From: Bacteroidales bacterium
GTDB taxonomy: Bacteria; Bacteroidota; Bacteroidia; Bacteroidales; UBA932
Assembly: GCA_017551425.1 (NCBI GenBank)
Contig: JAFZLQ010000074.1
Span: 1 to 24,106 of the forward strand
DNA: 24,106 nt
Direction: 5' to 3'
Under the pieces are notes generated by a model. It saw only the letters and a program-made list of their open reading frames with translations. It was not told the DNA's origin and ran no database searches. The translations under genes were made by a program, and so were the position numbers. Shown here piece after piece: positions 1 through 7,325 of this stretch. Positions within the stretch are counted from its first letter, which is position 1, and each line of letters begins with the position of its first letter.

Positions 1-1141
1 CCGAAATCTCGATTCTTTCCTGCTGTGAAGCCTTTATCTTTTCTTCGATGACGGGGACGAGTTCCTTGTGGATGCGGAGGTAGTTGTCCAGGTTCTTGGA
101 AACGAAGTCGTTGATGAAGCTGCGGATGGTGGGACCGATGTCCGTATGGATGGCGCCGTCCTTGTCCCGCGTCTGCTTCTCCCACATGTAGTTGCTGCCG
201 AGCTTGGTCTTGGTCTGGCCCTCGAAGTTGGGCTCCTGGATCTGTATGCTGATGGCGCCCACGATGCCCTGGCGGCAGTCCGCCGGCTCGTAGTTCTTCT
301 TGAAGAATTCCTTGAGGGTCTTGGCTATAGCCTCGCGGTATGCTGCCAGGTGCGTGCCGCCGTCGCGGGTGTTCTGGCCGTTGACGAAGGACGCTATGTT
401 CTCTCCGTAGGCGTTGCCGTGGCTGAGAACGATCTCTATGTCTTCACCCTCCAGGTGGATGGGGGGATACAGCGGTTCCTCCGTGAGGTTCTCGTTCACG
501 AGGTCGAGAAGGCCGTTCTCGGACTTGTAGGAAGTGTCGTTGAGAGTGAGGGTGAGCCCGCGCTTGAGGTACGAATAATTCTTGACCATGGTCTCGACGA
601 AATCCATGTTGTAGTGGAAGTCGCCGAACATCATGGTGTCCGGGTAGAACTGCACCAGGGTGCCGTTTTTCTCTTTGGTAGTATCCTTGCCGCTTTCCTT
701 GAGCTCGCCCCTTTCGAACCGAGCCCAGGAGCACTCGCCGTCGCGGTACGAGCATACGTAGAAACGCTCGCTGAGGGCGTTCACGGCCTTGGTGCCCACG
801 CCGTTGAGGCCTACGGACTTCTTGAAGGCTTTGTCGTCGAACTTACCGCCGGTGTTGAGTATGCTGACGGCTTTAACGACGGAGTCCAGGGGGATGCCGC
901 GGCCGTAGTCGCGTACGCTCACCTCGTTGTCTTCTATGCGGATCTGGACCTGTTTGCCATAGCCCATGGCATATTCGTCGATGGAGTTGTCCACCACCTC
1001 CTTGAGGAGTACGTAGATGCCGTCGCCCTGGTTATTGCCGTTCCCGAGGCGGCCGATATACATACCCGGACGCATCCTTATGTGTTCTACGCCTTCAAGG
1101 GTGATGATATTGTCGTCTGTATATTTGACCTGTTCTGCCAT
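1..1141 (-). CDS. parE: DNA topoisomerase IV subunit B (ParE), N-terminal part, cut by window edge
   Basis: Type II topoisomerase ATPase subunit, which with ParA/ParC-type partners unlinks or supercoils DNA using ATP. The 380 codons seen begin MAEQVKYTDDNIITLEGVEH and cover the GHKL ATPase and most of the transducer domain. ATP-site motifs are intact: EVVDNSIDE (Glu48, Asn52), RDYGRGIP (Asp78) and GLNGVGTKAVNALS. The C-terminal TOPRIM part lies beyond position 1. The ATG at 1141-1139 is chosen because a consensus promoter sits about 25 bp upstream and the protein begins as Bacteroidota homologues do. The wording of the N-terminus (KYTDDNI, RPGMYIG, DGIYVLLKEVVDNS) resembles the Bacteroidota ParE-type protein more than GyrB, but the GyrB alternative cannot be excluded without the missing half. 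It is co-directional with relA, separated by structured element A. Confidence 0.85.
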   Translation of the reverse strand, partial: MAEQVKYTDDNIITLEGVEHIRMRPGMYIGRLGNGNNQGDGIYVLLKEVVDNSIDEYAMGYGKQVQIRIEDNEVSVRDYGRGIPLDSVVKAVSILNTGGKFDDKAFKKSVGLNGVGTKAVNALSERFYVCSYRDGECSWARFERGELKESGKDTTKEKNGTLVQFYPDTMMFGDFHYNMDFVETMVKNYSYLKRGLTLTLNDTSYKSENGLLDLVNENLTEEPLYPPIHLEGEDIEIVLSHGNAYGENIASFVNGQNTRDGGTHLAAYREAIAKTLKEFFKKNYEPADCRQGIVGAISIQIQEPNFEGQTKTKLGSNYMWEKQTRDKDGAIHTDIGPTIRSFINDFVSKNLDNYLRIHKELVPVIEEKIKASQQERIEIS

Positions 1142-1163
1142 TGCGGTTAGTTCTGAAATCCTA

Positions 1164-1195
1164 CAAATATAGCAAGAATAGCGTAAAACGGCAAA
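1164..1195 (-). promoter_or_regulatory. Consensus Bacteroidota promoter for parE
   Basis: On the minus strand TTTG (1195-1192), a 20-nt spacer and TATATTTG (1171-1164) match the Bacteroidota sigma-ABfr consensus TTTG-N19-21-TAnnTTTG exactly. Transcription should begin near 1157, giving a leader of about 16 nt. The -33 TTTG is built from the last T residues of the terminator-like tract of element A. Confidence 0.75.
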
Positions 1196-1312
1196 AAAAG
1201 CAACAGCCTCCGGCAGACCGTGGCCGCCCATGGCCACGTGAATGGGAGGGGCCCACGCTTGCGTGGGAGGGATGGAGCGAAGCGGAAGTCTGCCGGAGGC
1301 GCTGCTTTTTTT
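1193..1312 (-). repeat. Structured inverted-repeat element A (branched, terminator-like)
   Basis: Read on the minus strand, downstream of relA. Outer stem: 1206-1218 pairs perfectly with 1288-1300, and after one bulge and one mismatch pairing continues through an A7 tract (1193-1199) facing a T7 tract (1306-1312). Inside are three arms: a weak one around a TTC loop (1274-1287), a 7-bp arm 1252-1258/1261-1267, and a 7-bp arm 1219-1225/1232-1238 with loop ATGGGC that abuts the outer stem directly. Unpaired junctions on the minus strand are ATCCCT and CCCCTCCCATTCA. The same junctions, arm order and loop type occur in element B at 10033-10162. The T tract could act as an intrinsic terminator for relA. 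The relA stop codon (1311-1313) overlaps the element edge. Confidence 0.75.
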
Positions 1313-3401
1313 ACAACCGTTTTACGCGGTTTACCTGACGTAACGCGGAGATCTGCGAGATGACTTTGTCCAGCTCCAGATTGGAAGGCACCAGGATGCG
1401 CATCGTGATCTCGGAGGTTCCGGCGCGGGGGTTCTCCGACACGTTGAATGAACGGATGGAGGCGCGGAACTGCCCGACCACGTCCATGATGGCACTGAGC
1501 ACCGAATGCTCTGGATCCGCGGTGACCTGAAGCGTCGCAAGGAAGCTTCCGGCCGTCGCGGACTCCTGCCATACCACGCGCTGGATGCGGTAGGGATAGC
1601 GTTCCATAAGGCGGGCGGCGTTGGGACACGACATGCGGTGGATCTTGATTCCGGCGCTGCGGGTGACGAAGCCGAAGACATCGTCTCCGAACACGGGGTT
1701 GCAGCATGCCGCCATACGGTAGTCGAGACCCTTGACGTCCTTGGCGCTCAGCACCAGAATCTGCTCTCCGCTGTTGCTGAAGGGCATGGACGTCTCTTTG
1801 TGGACGGTGGCGGCCTGGACTTCCTCGTGCGTGCCGGAGGCCTTTTCCTGTATGAATGCCTTGATGTCGTTGACATCCACCGAGCCGTCCGCAATCGCCG
1901 CCATGAACGGCATCACCGACTTGAAGCCGTGCGCCTTCATGTATTCGGCCTGCAGGGTGTCGTTGAATTCCAGCTTCCAGTTGCGCAGGCGCCTTTCCAG
2001 GATCTCGCGGCCCTCGGCGCTGCGCTTGCGCTCGTCGGCGTCCAGCTCCAGCTTTATCTTGCTGCGGGCCTTGCTCGTTACCACCCAGCCCAGCCAGTCG
2101 CGGTTGGGACGCTGGTTCTTGGACGTGAGGATTTCTACGGTGTCTCCCGTCTTCAGCTTCTCCTTTATCTGTACGGCCTTGCCGTTGATGCGGCCGCCGG
2201 AGCACCTGGCGCCCAGGCCGGAGTGTATGCTGAACGCGAAATCCAGCACCGACGACCCAGCCTTGAGCATGCGGAGCTCGCCGGTGGGCGTGAAGACGAA
2301 GATTTCCTTGTCCGGTGGGGCGGGAAGGTCTTCGGGCTTGGCCGACAGGGGGTTGACGAGGGCGTCGCGGACACTCTGCAGCCAGGTGGCGGTTGAAGTC
2401 TCCTGCTTGATGCCCTTGTACGACCAGTGGGCGGCGGGTCCGTTTTCCGCCACGTCGTCCATGCGCACGGTGCGTATCTGCACCTCCAGGTAGCTGCCCT
2501 GCCTGTTCTTGACTGTAATGTGGAGCGATTCGTATCCGTTGGGGCGGGGAGTCGTAACCCAGTCGCGCAGGCGTTTGGTGTCTGACTCGTACTCCTCGGT
2601 AACGTATGAGAACACCTGCCAGCAGAGCTTTTTCTCAAGCTCCCGGTCGGGCTCGCAGTCTATGATGAAACGGATGGCGAATACGTCGTACACGCCCTCG
2701 AAAGGCACTTTCTGCACCTGCATCTTGCGCCAGATGGACCATGCGCTCTTGGTGCGTATCTTCAGTTTGTACCGGATTCCGGCGTCGGACAGCTTCTTCT
2801 TGAGGGGCTCGATGAACTCCTCGGTCAGGCGCTCGCGGTCTTTCTCCGTTGCGCGCAGCTTGTTGGTGATGGCGCGGTACATTTCGGGCTCCACGTGGCG
2901 GAAATAGATATTGCCGAGCTCGCCGTTTATCTTGTACAGCCCAAGCTGGTGCGCAAGGGGCATATAGAGCATGAGGGTCTCCAGAAGCTTCTGGTCCCGC
3001 GACATCTTTGGGAACATGTCCAGATGGCGCATGACCTCCAGGCGGTCCGCTATCTTGAGCACGCTCACGCGCGGGTCTGTGCAGTACTGGACTATGAGTT
3101 TCTTGTAGTTTTCCGCCTCCAGCTGCGTGTCCTTGGGCTTGATGGTGGATATCCTGTCCAGGCCATCGACCATCAAGAGCACATCCTGGGGGAAAGAGCC
3201 CGTATCGACTTTGGCGCCGAAACGGCCGGCCTCGTGCAGGTACACGGCGGCAGCGCACTCGTCCGGCAGGCCGATCTCATCGGTCACGATACCGGCGACG
3301 CCGTCCGCATGGCCGATGAAAGGGGAGCCGTCGTAGCGGGTCTGGCCATCCAGAGCCTGCAGCGCTATCTGCCGCGCCTGATTGGATAAAGACTGTTCCA
3401 T
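1311..3401 (-). CDS. relA: RelA/SpoT homologue, (p)ppGpp synthetase with degenerate hydrolase domain
   Basis: Long RSH stringent-response enzyme, 696 aa. Order: HD-hydrolase region (about 1-150), nucleotidyltransferase synthetase (about 205-350), TGS (about 375-435, EIFVFTPTGELRML), helical linker, Cys-containing region (AACCNPVFGDD) and C-terminal ACT. Synthetase motifs are kept: YDVFAIRFIID, RLRDWVTTPRPNGYESLH, EVQIRT, AENGPAAHW. In the hydrolase, His31 and Asp119 (KIADRLEVMR) remain, but the HD pair is His56-Glu57 and the following Glu-Asp motif is replaced (LHEAGRFG). Hydrolysis is therefore probably lost or weak, while (p)ppGpp synthesis looks intact. Start ATG 3401-3399 (MEQSLSNQ) is set by the -7 box only a few bases upstream; the open frame runs on into the antisense of uvrB, which is not coding. 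The divergent neighbour is uvrB. Gene name relA rather than spoT is inferred from the domain decay. Confidence 0.9.
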   Translation of the reverse strand: MEQSLSNQARQIALQALDGQTRYDGSPFIGHADGVAGIVTDEIGLPDECAAAVYLHEAGRFGAKVDTGSFPQDVLLMVDGLDRISTIKPKDTQLEAENYKKLIVQYCTDPRVSVLKIADRLEVMRHLDMFPKMSRDQKLLETLMLYMPLAHQLGLYKINGELGNIYFRHVEPEMYRAITNKLRATEKDRERLTEEFIEPLKKKLSDAGIRYKLKIRTKSAWSIWRKMQVQKVPFEGVYDVFAIRFIIDCEPDRELEKKLCWQVFSYVTEEYESDTKRLRDWVTTPRPNGYESLHITVKNRQGSYLEVQIRTVRMDDVAENGPAAHWSYKGIKQETSTATWLQSVRDALVNPLSAKPEDLPAPPDKEIFVFTPTGELRMLKAGSSVLDFAFSIHSGLGARCSGGRINGKAVQIKEKLKTGDTVEILTSKNQRPNRDWLGWVVTSKARSKIKLELDADERKRSAEGREILERRLRNWKLEFNDTLQAEYMKAHGFKSVMPFMAAIADGSVDVNDIKAFIQEKASGTHEEVQAATVHKETSMPFSNSGEQILVLSAKDVKGLDYRMAACCNPVFGDDVFGFVTRSAGIKIHRMSCPNAARLMERYPYRIQRVVWQESATAGSFLATLQVTADPEHSVLSAIMDVVGQFRASIRSFNVSENPRAGTSEITMRILVPSNLELDKVISQISALRQVNRVKRL

Positions 3402-3406
3402 ACCTG

Positions 3407-3436
3407 CAAATATAACAAAAAAACCAAGTCCGCAAA
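3407..3436 (-). promoter_or_regulatory. relA promoter, almost leaderless
   Basis: Minus-strand TTTG (3436-3433), an 18-nt spacer and TATATTTG (3414-3407). The -7 box ends 5 nt before the relA ATG (3401), so the transcript would begin at or within a base or two of the start codon. Confidence 0.6.
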
Positions 3437-3451
3437 TTGAACAATTATTGC

Positions 3452-3459
3452 TATTTTTG
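3452..3459 (+). promoter_or_regulatory. uvrB -7 promoter box
   Basis: TATTTTTG fits TAnnTTTG and ends 8 nt before the uvrB ATG at 3468, predicting a leader of only a few nucleotides. No good -33 TTTG is visible at the right distance. It lies in the 66-bp divergent region shared with relA, where the two polymerase footprints must overlap. Confidence 0.55.
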
Positions 3460-3467
3460 CAGTCCCA

Positions 3468-5645
3468 ATGAAGTTCGAACTGGAATCGGCATACAAGCCC
3501 GCCGGAGATCAGCCGGCGGCCATAGACGGCCTCTGCGCGGCTCTCCGCGAGGGCGTGAGCGACGTAACCCTCCTGGGCGTCACCGGTTCCGGCAAGACCT
3601 TCACCATGGCCGGCGTGATCGAGCGCCTGCAGCGCCCGGCGCTCATACTCAGCCACAACAAGACCCTTGCGGCGCAGCTGTACGGTGAATTCAAGTCGTT
3701 CTTCCCGCACAACGCTGTGGAGTACTTCGTCTCCTACTACGATTATTATCAGCCCGAGGCCTACATCCCCACTACGGATACCTATATAGAAAAGGACCTC
3801 AGCATCAACGACCAGATCGAGAAGCTCCGCCTTTCCGCGGCATCGGCCCTGATGAGCGGCAGGCGGGACGTCATAGTCATTTCCAGCGTCAGCTGCCTGT
3901 ACGGCATAGGCAACCCCGAGGACTTCCATTCCCAGACCATCGAGGTGGTGAAGGGGGAGCGCCGTACGCTCACCGGCCTGTTGTACAAGCTGGTGGATGC
4001 CCTCTACAGCCGTACGGAGACCGATTTCAAGCGCGGAACCTTCCGCGTGCACGGAGACATAATCGACGTCTTCCTCGGCGGGGCCGACGAGGCCGTACGT
4101 GTAGAGTTCTTCGGCGACGAGGTCGAGGGCCTCAGCCTCATCGACCCGGTAACGGGCGCGCACATAGAGGAACTGGACCGCGTAAGCATCTGTCCTGCAA
4201 ACAATTTCGTCACCACCCGCGAGCGCTCGATAGCCGCCGTGAGCCAGATCCAGGACGACCTCGTCAAGCAGATAGCATGGTTCGAATCGCAGGACCGAGG
4301 GCTGGAGGCAAAGCGCCTCAAACAGCGCGTGGAGTACGACCTGGAGATGATAAAGGAGATGGGCTACTGCCCAGGAATCGAGAACTATTCCCGCTACTTC
4401 GACGGCCGCAAGGAGGGCGAACGTCCCTTCTGCCTGCTGGACTACTTCCCCAAGGACTTCATCACCTTCATAGACGAAAGCCACGTGACCATTCCGCAGG
4501 TGCGTGCCATGTACGGCGGCGACCACAGCCGCAAGAGCGTGCTGGTGGAATACGGATTCCGCCTTCCCGCGGCTGCGGACAACAGGCCGCTCAAGTTCGA
4601 GGAGTTCGACGCCCTCACGGGCCAGCGGGTTTACGTCAGCGCCACTCCCGCCGACTACGAGCTTGAAAAGTCCGGCGGCCTGGTGGTGGAGCAGGTGGTA
4701 CGACCGACCGGCCTGCTGGATCCTCCTGTGGAGGTGCGCCCTGTGGAGGGACAGGTCGATGACCTTGTGGAAGAGATACGCAAGCGTGCGGAAGTCGATG
4801 AACGCGTGCTGGTTACGACCCTTACCAAGCGCATGGCGGAAGAGCTCGACGAGTACCTGCGAAGGATAGGCGTCCGCGTGCGCTACATACATTCCGACGT
4901 GGACACCACCGAGCGCGTTGAGATAATCGAAGACTTCAAGAACGGATTGTTCGACGTGCTCGTGGGCGTGAACCTGCTGCGCGAGGGCCTCGACATCCCC
5001 GCGGTGTCGCTTGTGGCGATACTTGACGCCGACAAGGAAGGCTTCCTGCGTACCGGCCGCGCCCTCACGCAGACCGCAGGCCGCGCCGCCCGCAACGTAA
5101 ACGGCCTGGTCATCATGTATGCGGACCATATCACCCCGTCGATGGAGCAGACCATACGCGAGACCGAGCGCCGGCGTTCCAGGCAGATAGCCTACAACAA
5201 GCAGCACGGCATCACGCCGACTCAGGTCCAGACCCGCAGCAACGCCCTTGCAGGGGAGCTGGGAGGAGCCAAGCCGGTGGCGGGACGCCTCGCCGGAGGC
5301 ACTACCGGACGCATGTCGGCGGCCAATTCATGGGAAGCGCCGGTCTATATCCCCAATCCGTCCGATTATGGCCGGGGCAACGTGGTGGTTGGATTCGGGC
5401 ATGACGCCCTGCGCGACAGCGGCGCCGCCTATTCGGAAGACGGATTCATACGCGCAGACCTCGCCGCCGTGCTTCAGGATCCCGTGATACGCTCCATGTC
5501 CCGCAGCCAGGTCGAGAAGATGATAGAAGAAGACCGCAACCGCATGAAGAAGTCGGCGGCGGAGCTCGACTTTACCGCGGCGGCGCGCTACAGGGACGAA
5601 ATGTGGGCGCTGCAGCAATATCTGAAAGTTTGGAAAGACAAATAG
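3468..5645 (+). CDS. uvrB: Excinuclease ABC subunit B
   Basis: UvrB, the damage-verifying helicase of nucleotide excision repair, works with UvrA and UvrC in the cytoplasm. 725 aa. Walker A GVTGSGKT is at residues 37-44; the beta-hairpin region follows ([11 protein letters not shown]); Walker B appears as FIDESH, the usual UvrB variant; helicase motifs [26 protein letters not shown] and QTAGRAARN are present. A C-terminal UVR domain (about 685-720, [20 protein letters not shown]) should bind UvrC. Start ATG at 3468 (MKFELESAY) is the conserved one and sits just after the promoter. The protein is longer than the usual 660-690 aa because of a loosely composed linker (about 585-680) between helicase and UVR domains. 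The DUF486 gene begins one base after its stop codon. Confidence 0.97.
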   Translation: MKFELESAYKPAGDQPAAIDGLCAALREGVSDVTLLGVTGSGKTFTMAGVIERLQRPALILSHNKTLAAQLYGEFKSFFPHNAVEYFVSYYDYYQPEAYIPTTDTYIEKDLSINDQIEKLRLSAASALMSGRRDVIVISSVSCLYGIGNPEDFHSQTIEVVKGERRTLTGLLYKLVDALYSRTETDFKRGTFRVHGDIIDVFLGGADEAVRVEFFGDEVEGLSLIDPVTGAHIEELDRVSICPANNFVTTRERSIAAVSQIQDDLVKQIAWFESQDRGLEAKRLKQRVEYDLEMIKEMGYCPGIENYSRYFDGRKEGERPFCLLDYFPKDFITFIDESHVTIPQVRAMYGGDHSRKSVLVEYGFRLPAAADNRPLKFEEFDALTGQRVYVSATPADYELEKSGGLVVEQVVRPTGLLDPPVEVRPVEGQVDDLVEEIRKRAEVDERVLVTTLTKRMAEELDEYLRRIGVRVRYIHSDVDTTERVEIIEDFKNGLFDVLVGVNLLREGLDIPAVSLVAILDADKEGFLRTGRALTQTAGRAARNVNGLVIMYADHITPSMEQTIRETERRRSRQIAYNKQHGITPTQVQTRSNALAGELGGAKPVAGRLAGGTTGRMSAANSWEAPVYIPNPSDYGRGNVVVGFGHDALRDSGAAYSEDGFIRADLAAVLQDPVIRSMSRSQVEKMIEEDRNRMKKSAAELDFTAAARYRDEMWALQQYLKVWKDK

Positions 5646-5646
5646 T

Positions 5647-6015
5647 ATGCAAGGCATTTGGACAATAATAATGCTGATTTTCTCGAACGTTTTCATGACG
5701 TTCGCATGGTACGGCCATCTGAAGCTGAGCGAGATGAAGATATCCACCGGATGGCCGCTGATTCTGGTGATCCTGTTTTCCTGGGGCATCGCGTTTTTTG
5801 AATACTGCCTCACGGTACCGGCCAACAGGATAGGTTTCGTAAGCAACGGAGGCCCCTTCAACCTGCTGCAGCTCAAGGTGATACAGGAAGTCATCTCCCT
5901 GACGGTCTTCACCGTCATCGTTATGTTTCTCTTTAAGGGCCAGCCTGTTCAGTGGAACCACATTGTAGCTTTCTTCTGCCTGATACTCGCCGTTTTCTTC
6001 GTCTTCCTGAAATAA
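5647..6015 (+). CDS. DUF486 family small membrane protein (DMT superfamily)
   Basis: 122 aa with four hydrophobic segments (about 4-22, 37-56, 75-95, 103-121), fitting the DUF486 family, small proteins of the drug/metabolite transporter superfamily in the inner membrane. Recognisable stretches are FMTFAWYGHLKL, SWGIAFFEYCLTVPANRIG and LQLKVIQE. Substrate is unknown. It begins one base after the uvrB stop, so it is surely translated from the uvrB transcript, but nothing suggests a repair role. Its stop codon (6013-6015) lies in the A-tract of the following hairpin. Family assignment is good; function is open. Confidence 0.85.
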   Translation: MQGIWTIIMLIFSNVFMTFAWYGHLKLSEMKISTGWPLILVILFSWGIAFFEYCLTVPANRIGFVSNGGPFNLLQLKVIQEVISLTVFTVIVMFLFKGQPVQWNHIVAFFCLILAVFFVFLK

Positions 6016-6044
6016 AAAAGGGGGCTCCGGTTTCCCGAAGCCCC
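6014..6044 (-). terminator. Intrinsic terminator after the punA operon
   Basis: Stem 6021-6030/6035-6044 (GGGGCTCCGG against CCGAAGCCCC) with one mismatch and a 4-nt loop. The A6 tract at 6014-6019 gives a T-run on the minus strand, so it terminates the leftward purine nucleoside phosphorylase transcript. For the rightward uvrB transcript it would be a hairpin without T-tract. Confidence 0.7.
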
Positions 6045-6064
6045 TGATATCGTATTCCGTTTGA

Positions 6065-6892
6065 TTACAACGCCTCTATCATCCGGCGGAACAGCTCCGA
6101 CATCTGGTCGGCTGCCGTATCTGCCTGATGCACGACGTCGTCTCCGTCGTTGAGGTTGCGCTCCACGTTGAAGATGTTGGAGAAGTTGGTGACAACCGAC
6201 ATTCCGAAGACGCGGATGCCGCAGTGGCGGGCCACGATGACCTCGGGCACGGTGGACATGCCTACGAGGTCTGCTCCAACCTCATGGAAGAAGCGCACCT
6301 CGGCAGGGGTCTCATACGTGGGGCCAGTGACGCCAAAGTAAACGCCCTTGCGGAGGTTGACCTTCATCTCTATTCCCATGCGCTCCGCAAGTGCCTGGAG
6401 TTCAAGGTCGTATGCGCAGGTCATATCCGGGAAGCGGGGGCCGAATTCATCCATGTTGGGGCCGATGAGCGGGTTGGGCATCATGTTGATGTGGTCTTTG
6501 ATGATGACCAGGTCGCCGACCTTGTAATCTGCGTTGGTGCCGCCTGCCGCGTTGGAAACGAAGAGGAATTCAACGCCCAGGAGCTTCATCACGCGTATGC
6601 CTATGGTGACGGTCTCCATGGGATAGCCCTCGTAATAGTGGAAACGGCCCTGCATGGCCACCACCTGCTTGCCGCCCAGGATGCCGCTGATAATGTTGCC
6701 CTTGTGGCCGATTGCGGTGGATACGGGGAAACCCGGAATCTCCCTGTAGGGGATGACGACGGGATTCTGGATCTGCTCTCCCAGCTTGCCCAGTCCGCTG
6801 CCAAGGACTATGCCTATCTTTGGCGATACGCCGCCGGTGCGTTCCTTTATGTGTGCGGCCGCAGCCTTGATGTTATCCAGGTATGAAGGCAT
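6065..6892 (-). CDS. punA: Purine nucleoside phosphorylase
   Basis: Trimeric-type (PNP/MTAP family) purine nucleoside phosphorylase: cleaves guanosine or inosine with phosphate to base and ribose-1-phosphate in purine salvage. 275 aa, normal family length. Motifs: [13 protein letters not shown] (phosphate loop), [33 protein letters not shown] with the substrate-binding Glu, [16 protein letters not shown] (family signature) and VVTNF with the base-contacting Asn. Start ATG 6892-6890 (MPSYLDNIK) lies 3 bp after the stop of the PUR-alpha gene, so both form one operon from the promoter near 7268. It ends at a clear terminator. Confidence 0.95.
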   Translation of the reverse strand: MPSYLDNIKAAAAHIKERTGGVSPKIGIVLGSGLGKLGEQIQNPVVIPYREIPGFPVSTAIGHKGNIISGILGGKQVVAMQGRFHYYEGYPMETVTIGIRVMKLLGVEFLFVSNAAGGTNADYKVGDLVIIKDHINMMPNPLIGPNMDEFGPRFPDMTCAYDLELQALAERMGIEMKVNLRKGVYFGVTGPTYETPAEVRFFHEVGADLVGMSTVPEVIVARHCGIRVFGMSVVTNFSNIFNVERNLNDGDDVVHQADTAADQMSELFRRMIEAL

Positions 6893-6895
6893 GGC

Positions 6896-7237
6896 TTAAA
6901 GGTCTTCGAATTCAACGGAGCTCTCTTCTTTCTCTCTCTGGGGGATTACGCCTCCGAAGCAGTTGTTGGTGATGTAGTCTATCACTTCGTTCAGGCCCTC
7001 GCGGAATTTGTCGAAGTCTTCTTTGTAGAGGAAAATCTTATGCTTGTCGTAAACGAAGGAGCCGTCGGGATTGTTGCGGCGCTTGCTCTCCGTGATGGTA
7101 AGGAAGAAATCCTTGGCGCCACGGGTTGACTTTACGTCGAAAAAATAGGTGCGCTTACCGGCTCGCACAGGCTTGGAAAAGACATCCTCGGAGTTGCGGT
7201 CGGAAAACGCGGGTGAATCGTAATCTTCTCTGTACAT
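6896..7237 (-). CDS. PUR-alpha-like nucleic-acid-binding protein (DUF3276)
   Basis: 113 aa, matching DUF3276/PUR-alpha proteins of Bacteroidota, which bind single-stranded DNA or RNA through a PUR fold. Visible core: FSKPVRAGKRTYFFDVKSTR, FFLTITESKRR, HKIFLYKEDFDKFREGLNEVIDYI, then an acidic tail. An in-frame ATG exists at 7267, but the -7 box at 7272-7265 places the transcription start downstream of it, so the ATG at 7237 (MYREDYDSP) is preferred. The cellular role in bacteria is not well set; the pairing with purine salvage may be only operon convenience. Confidence 0.88.
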   Translation of the reverse strand: MYREDYDSPAFSDRNSEDVFSKPVRAGKRTYFFDVKSTRGAKDFFLTITESKRRNNPDGSFVYDKHKIFLYKEDFDKFREGLNEVIDYITNNCFGGVIPQREKEESSVEFEDL

Positions 7238-7264
7238 TCTCGAAAAAATATTGTTTGATTTGTG

Positions 7265-7272
7265 CAAAAATA
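7265..7272 (-). promoter_or_regulatory. -7 box for the PUR-alpha/punA operon
   Basis: TATTTTTG on the minus strand. Transcription would begin near 7258, giving a leader of about 20 nt to the ATG at 7237 and excluding the upstream ATG at 7267. No convincing -33 box. Confidence 0.55.
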
Positions 7273-7295
7273 GGACTTTTTCTCAGATTCCGTGT

Positions 7296-7303
7296 TATCT
7301 TTG
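7296..7303 (+). promoter_or_regulatory. -7 box for the nusB-rimO operon
   Basis: TATCTTTG, matching TAnnTTTG, 22 bp before the nusB ATG at 7326. It is only 24 bp from the opposing -7 box, so the two divergent operons probably compete for RNA polymerase. No clear -33 box. Confidence 0.6.
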
Positions 7304-7325
7304 CACAAATATTTGTTTGAAATCT

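Noticed and set aside
68..1150. 360-codon plus-strand frame opposite parE
   Set aside because: Antisense shadow of a conserved GHKL ATPase; low-complexity Val/Ala/Leu-rich product.
3402..5207. Open reading frame continuing upstream of relA on the minus strand for about 600 codons
   Set aside because: It is the antisense of uvrB, whose protein is unmistakable; relA begins at 3401 behind its own promoter box.
6014..6044. Bidirectional terminator for uvrB-DUF486 and punA
   Set aside because: A T-run exists only for the minus strand; the plus strand has no T-tract after the stem.
7238..7267. Upstream ATG giving ten extra residues to the PUR-alpha protein
   Set aside because: It overlaps the predicted -7 box and lies upstream of the likely transcription start.
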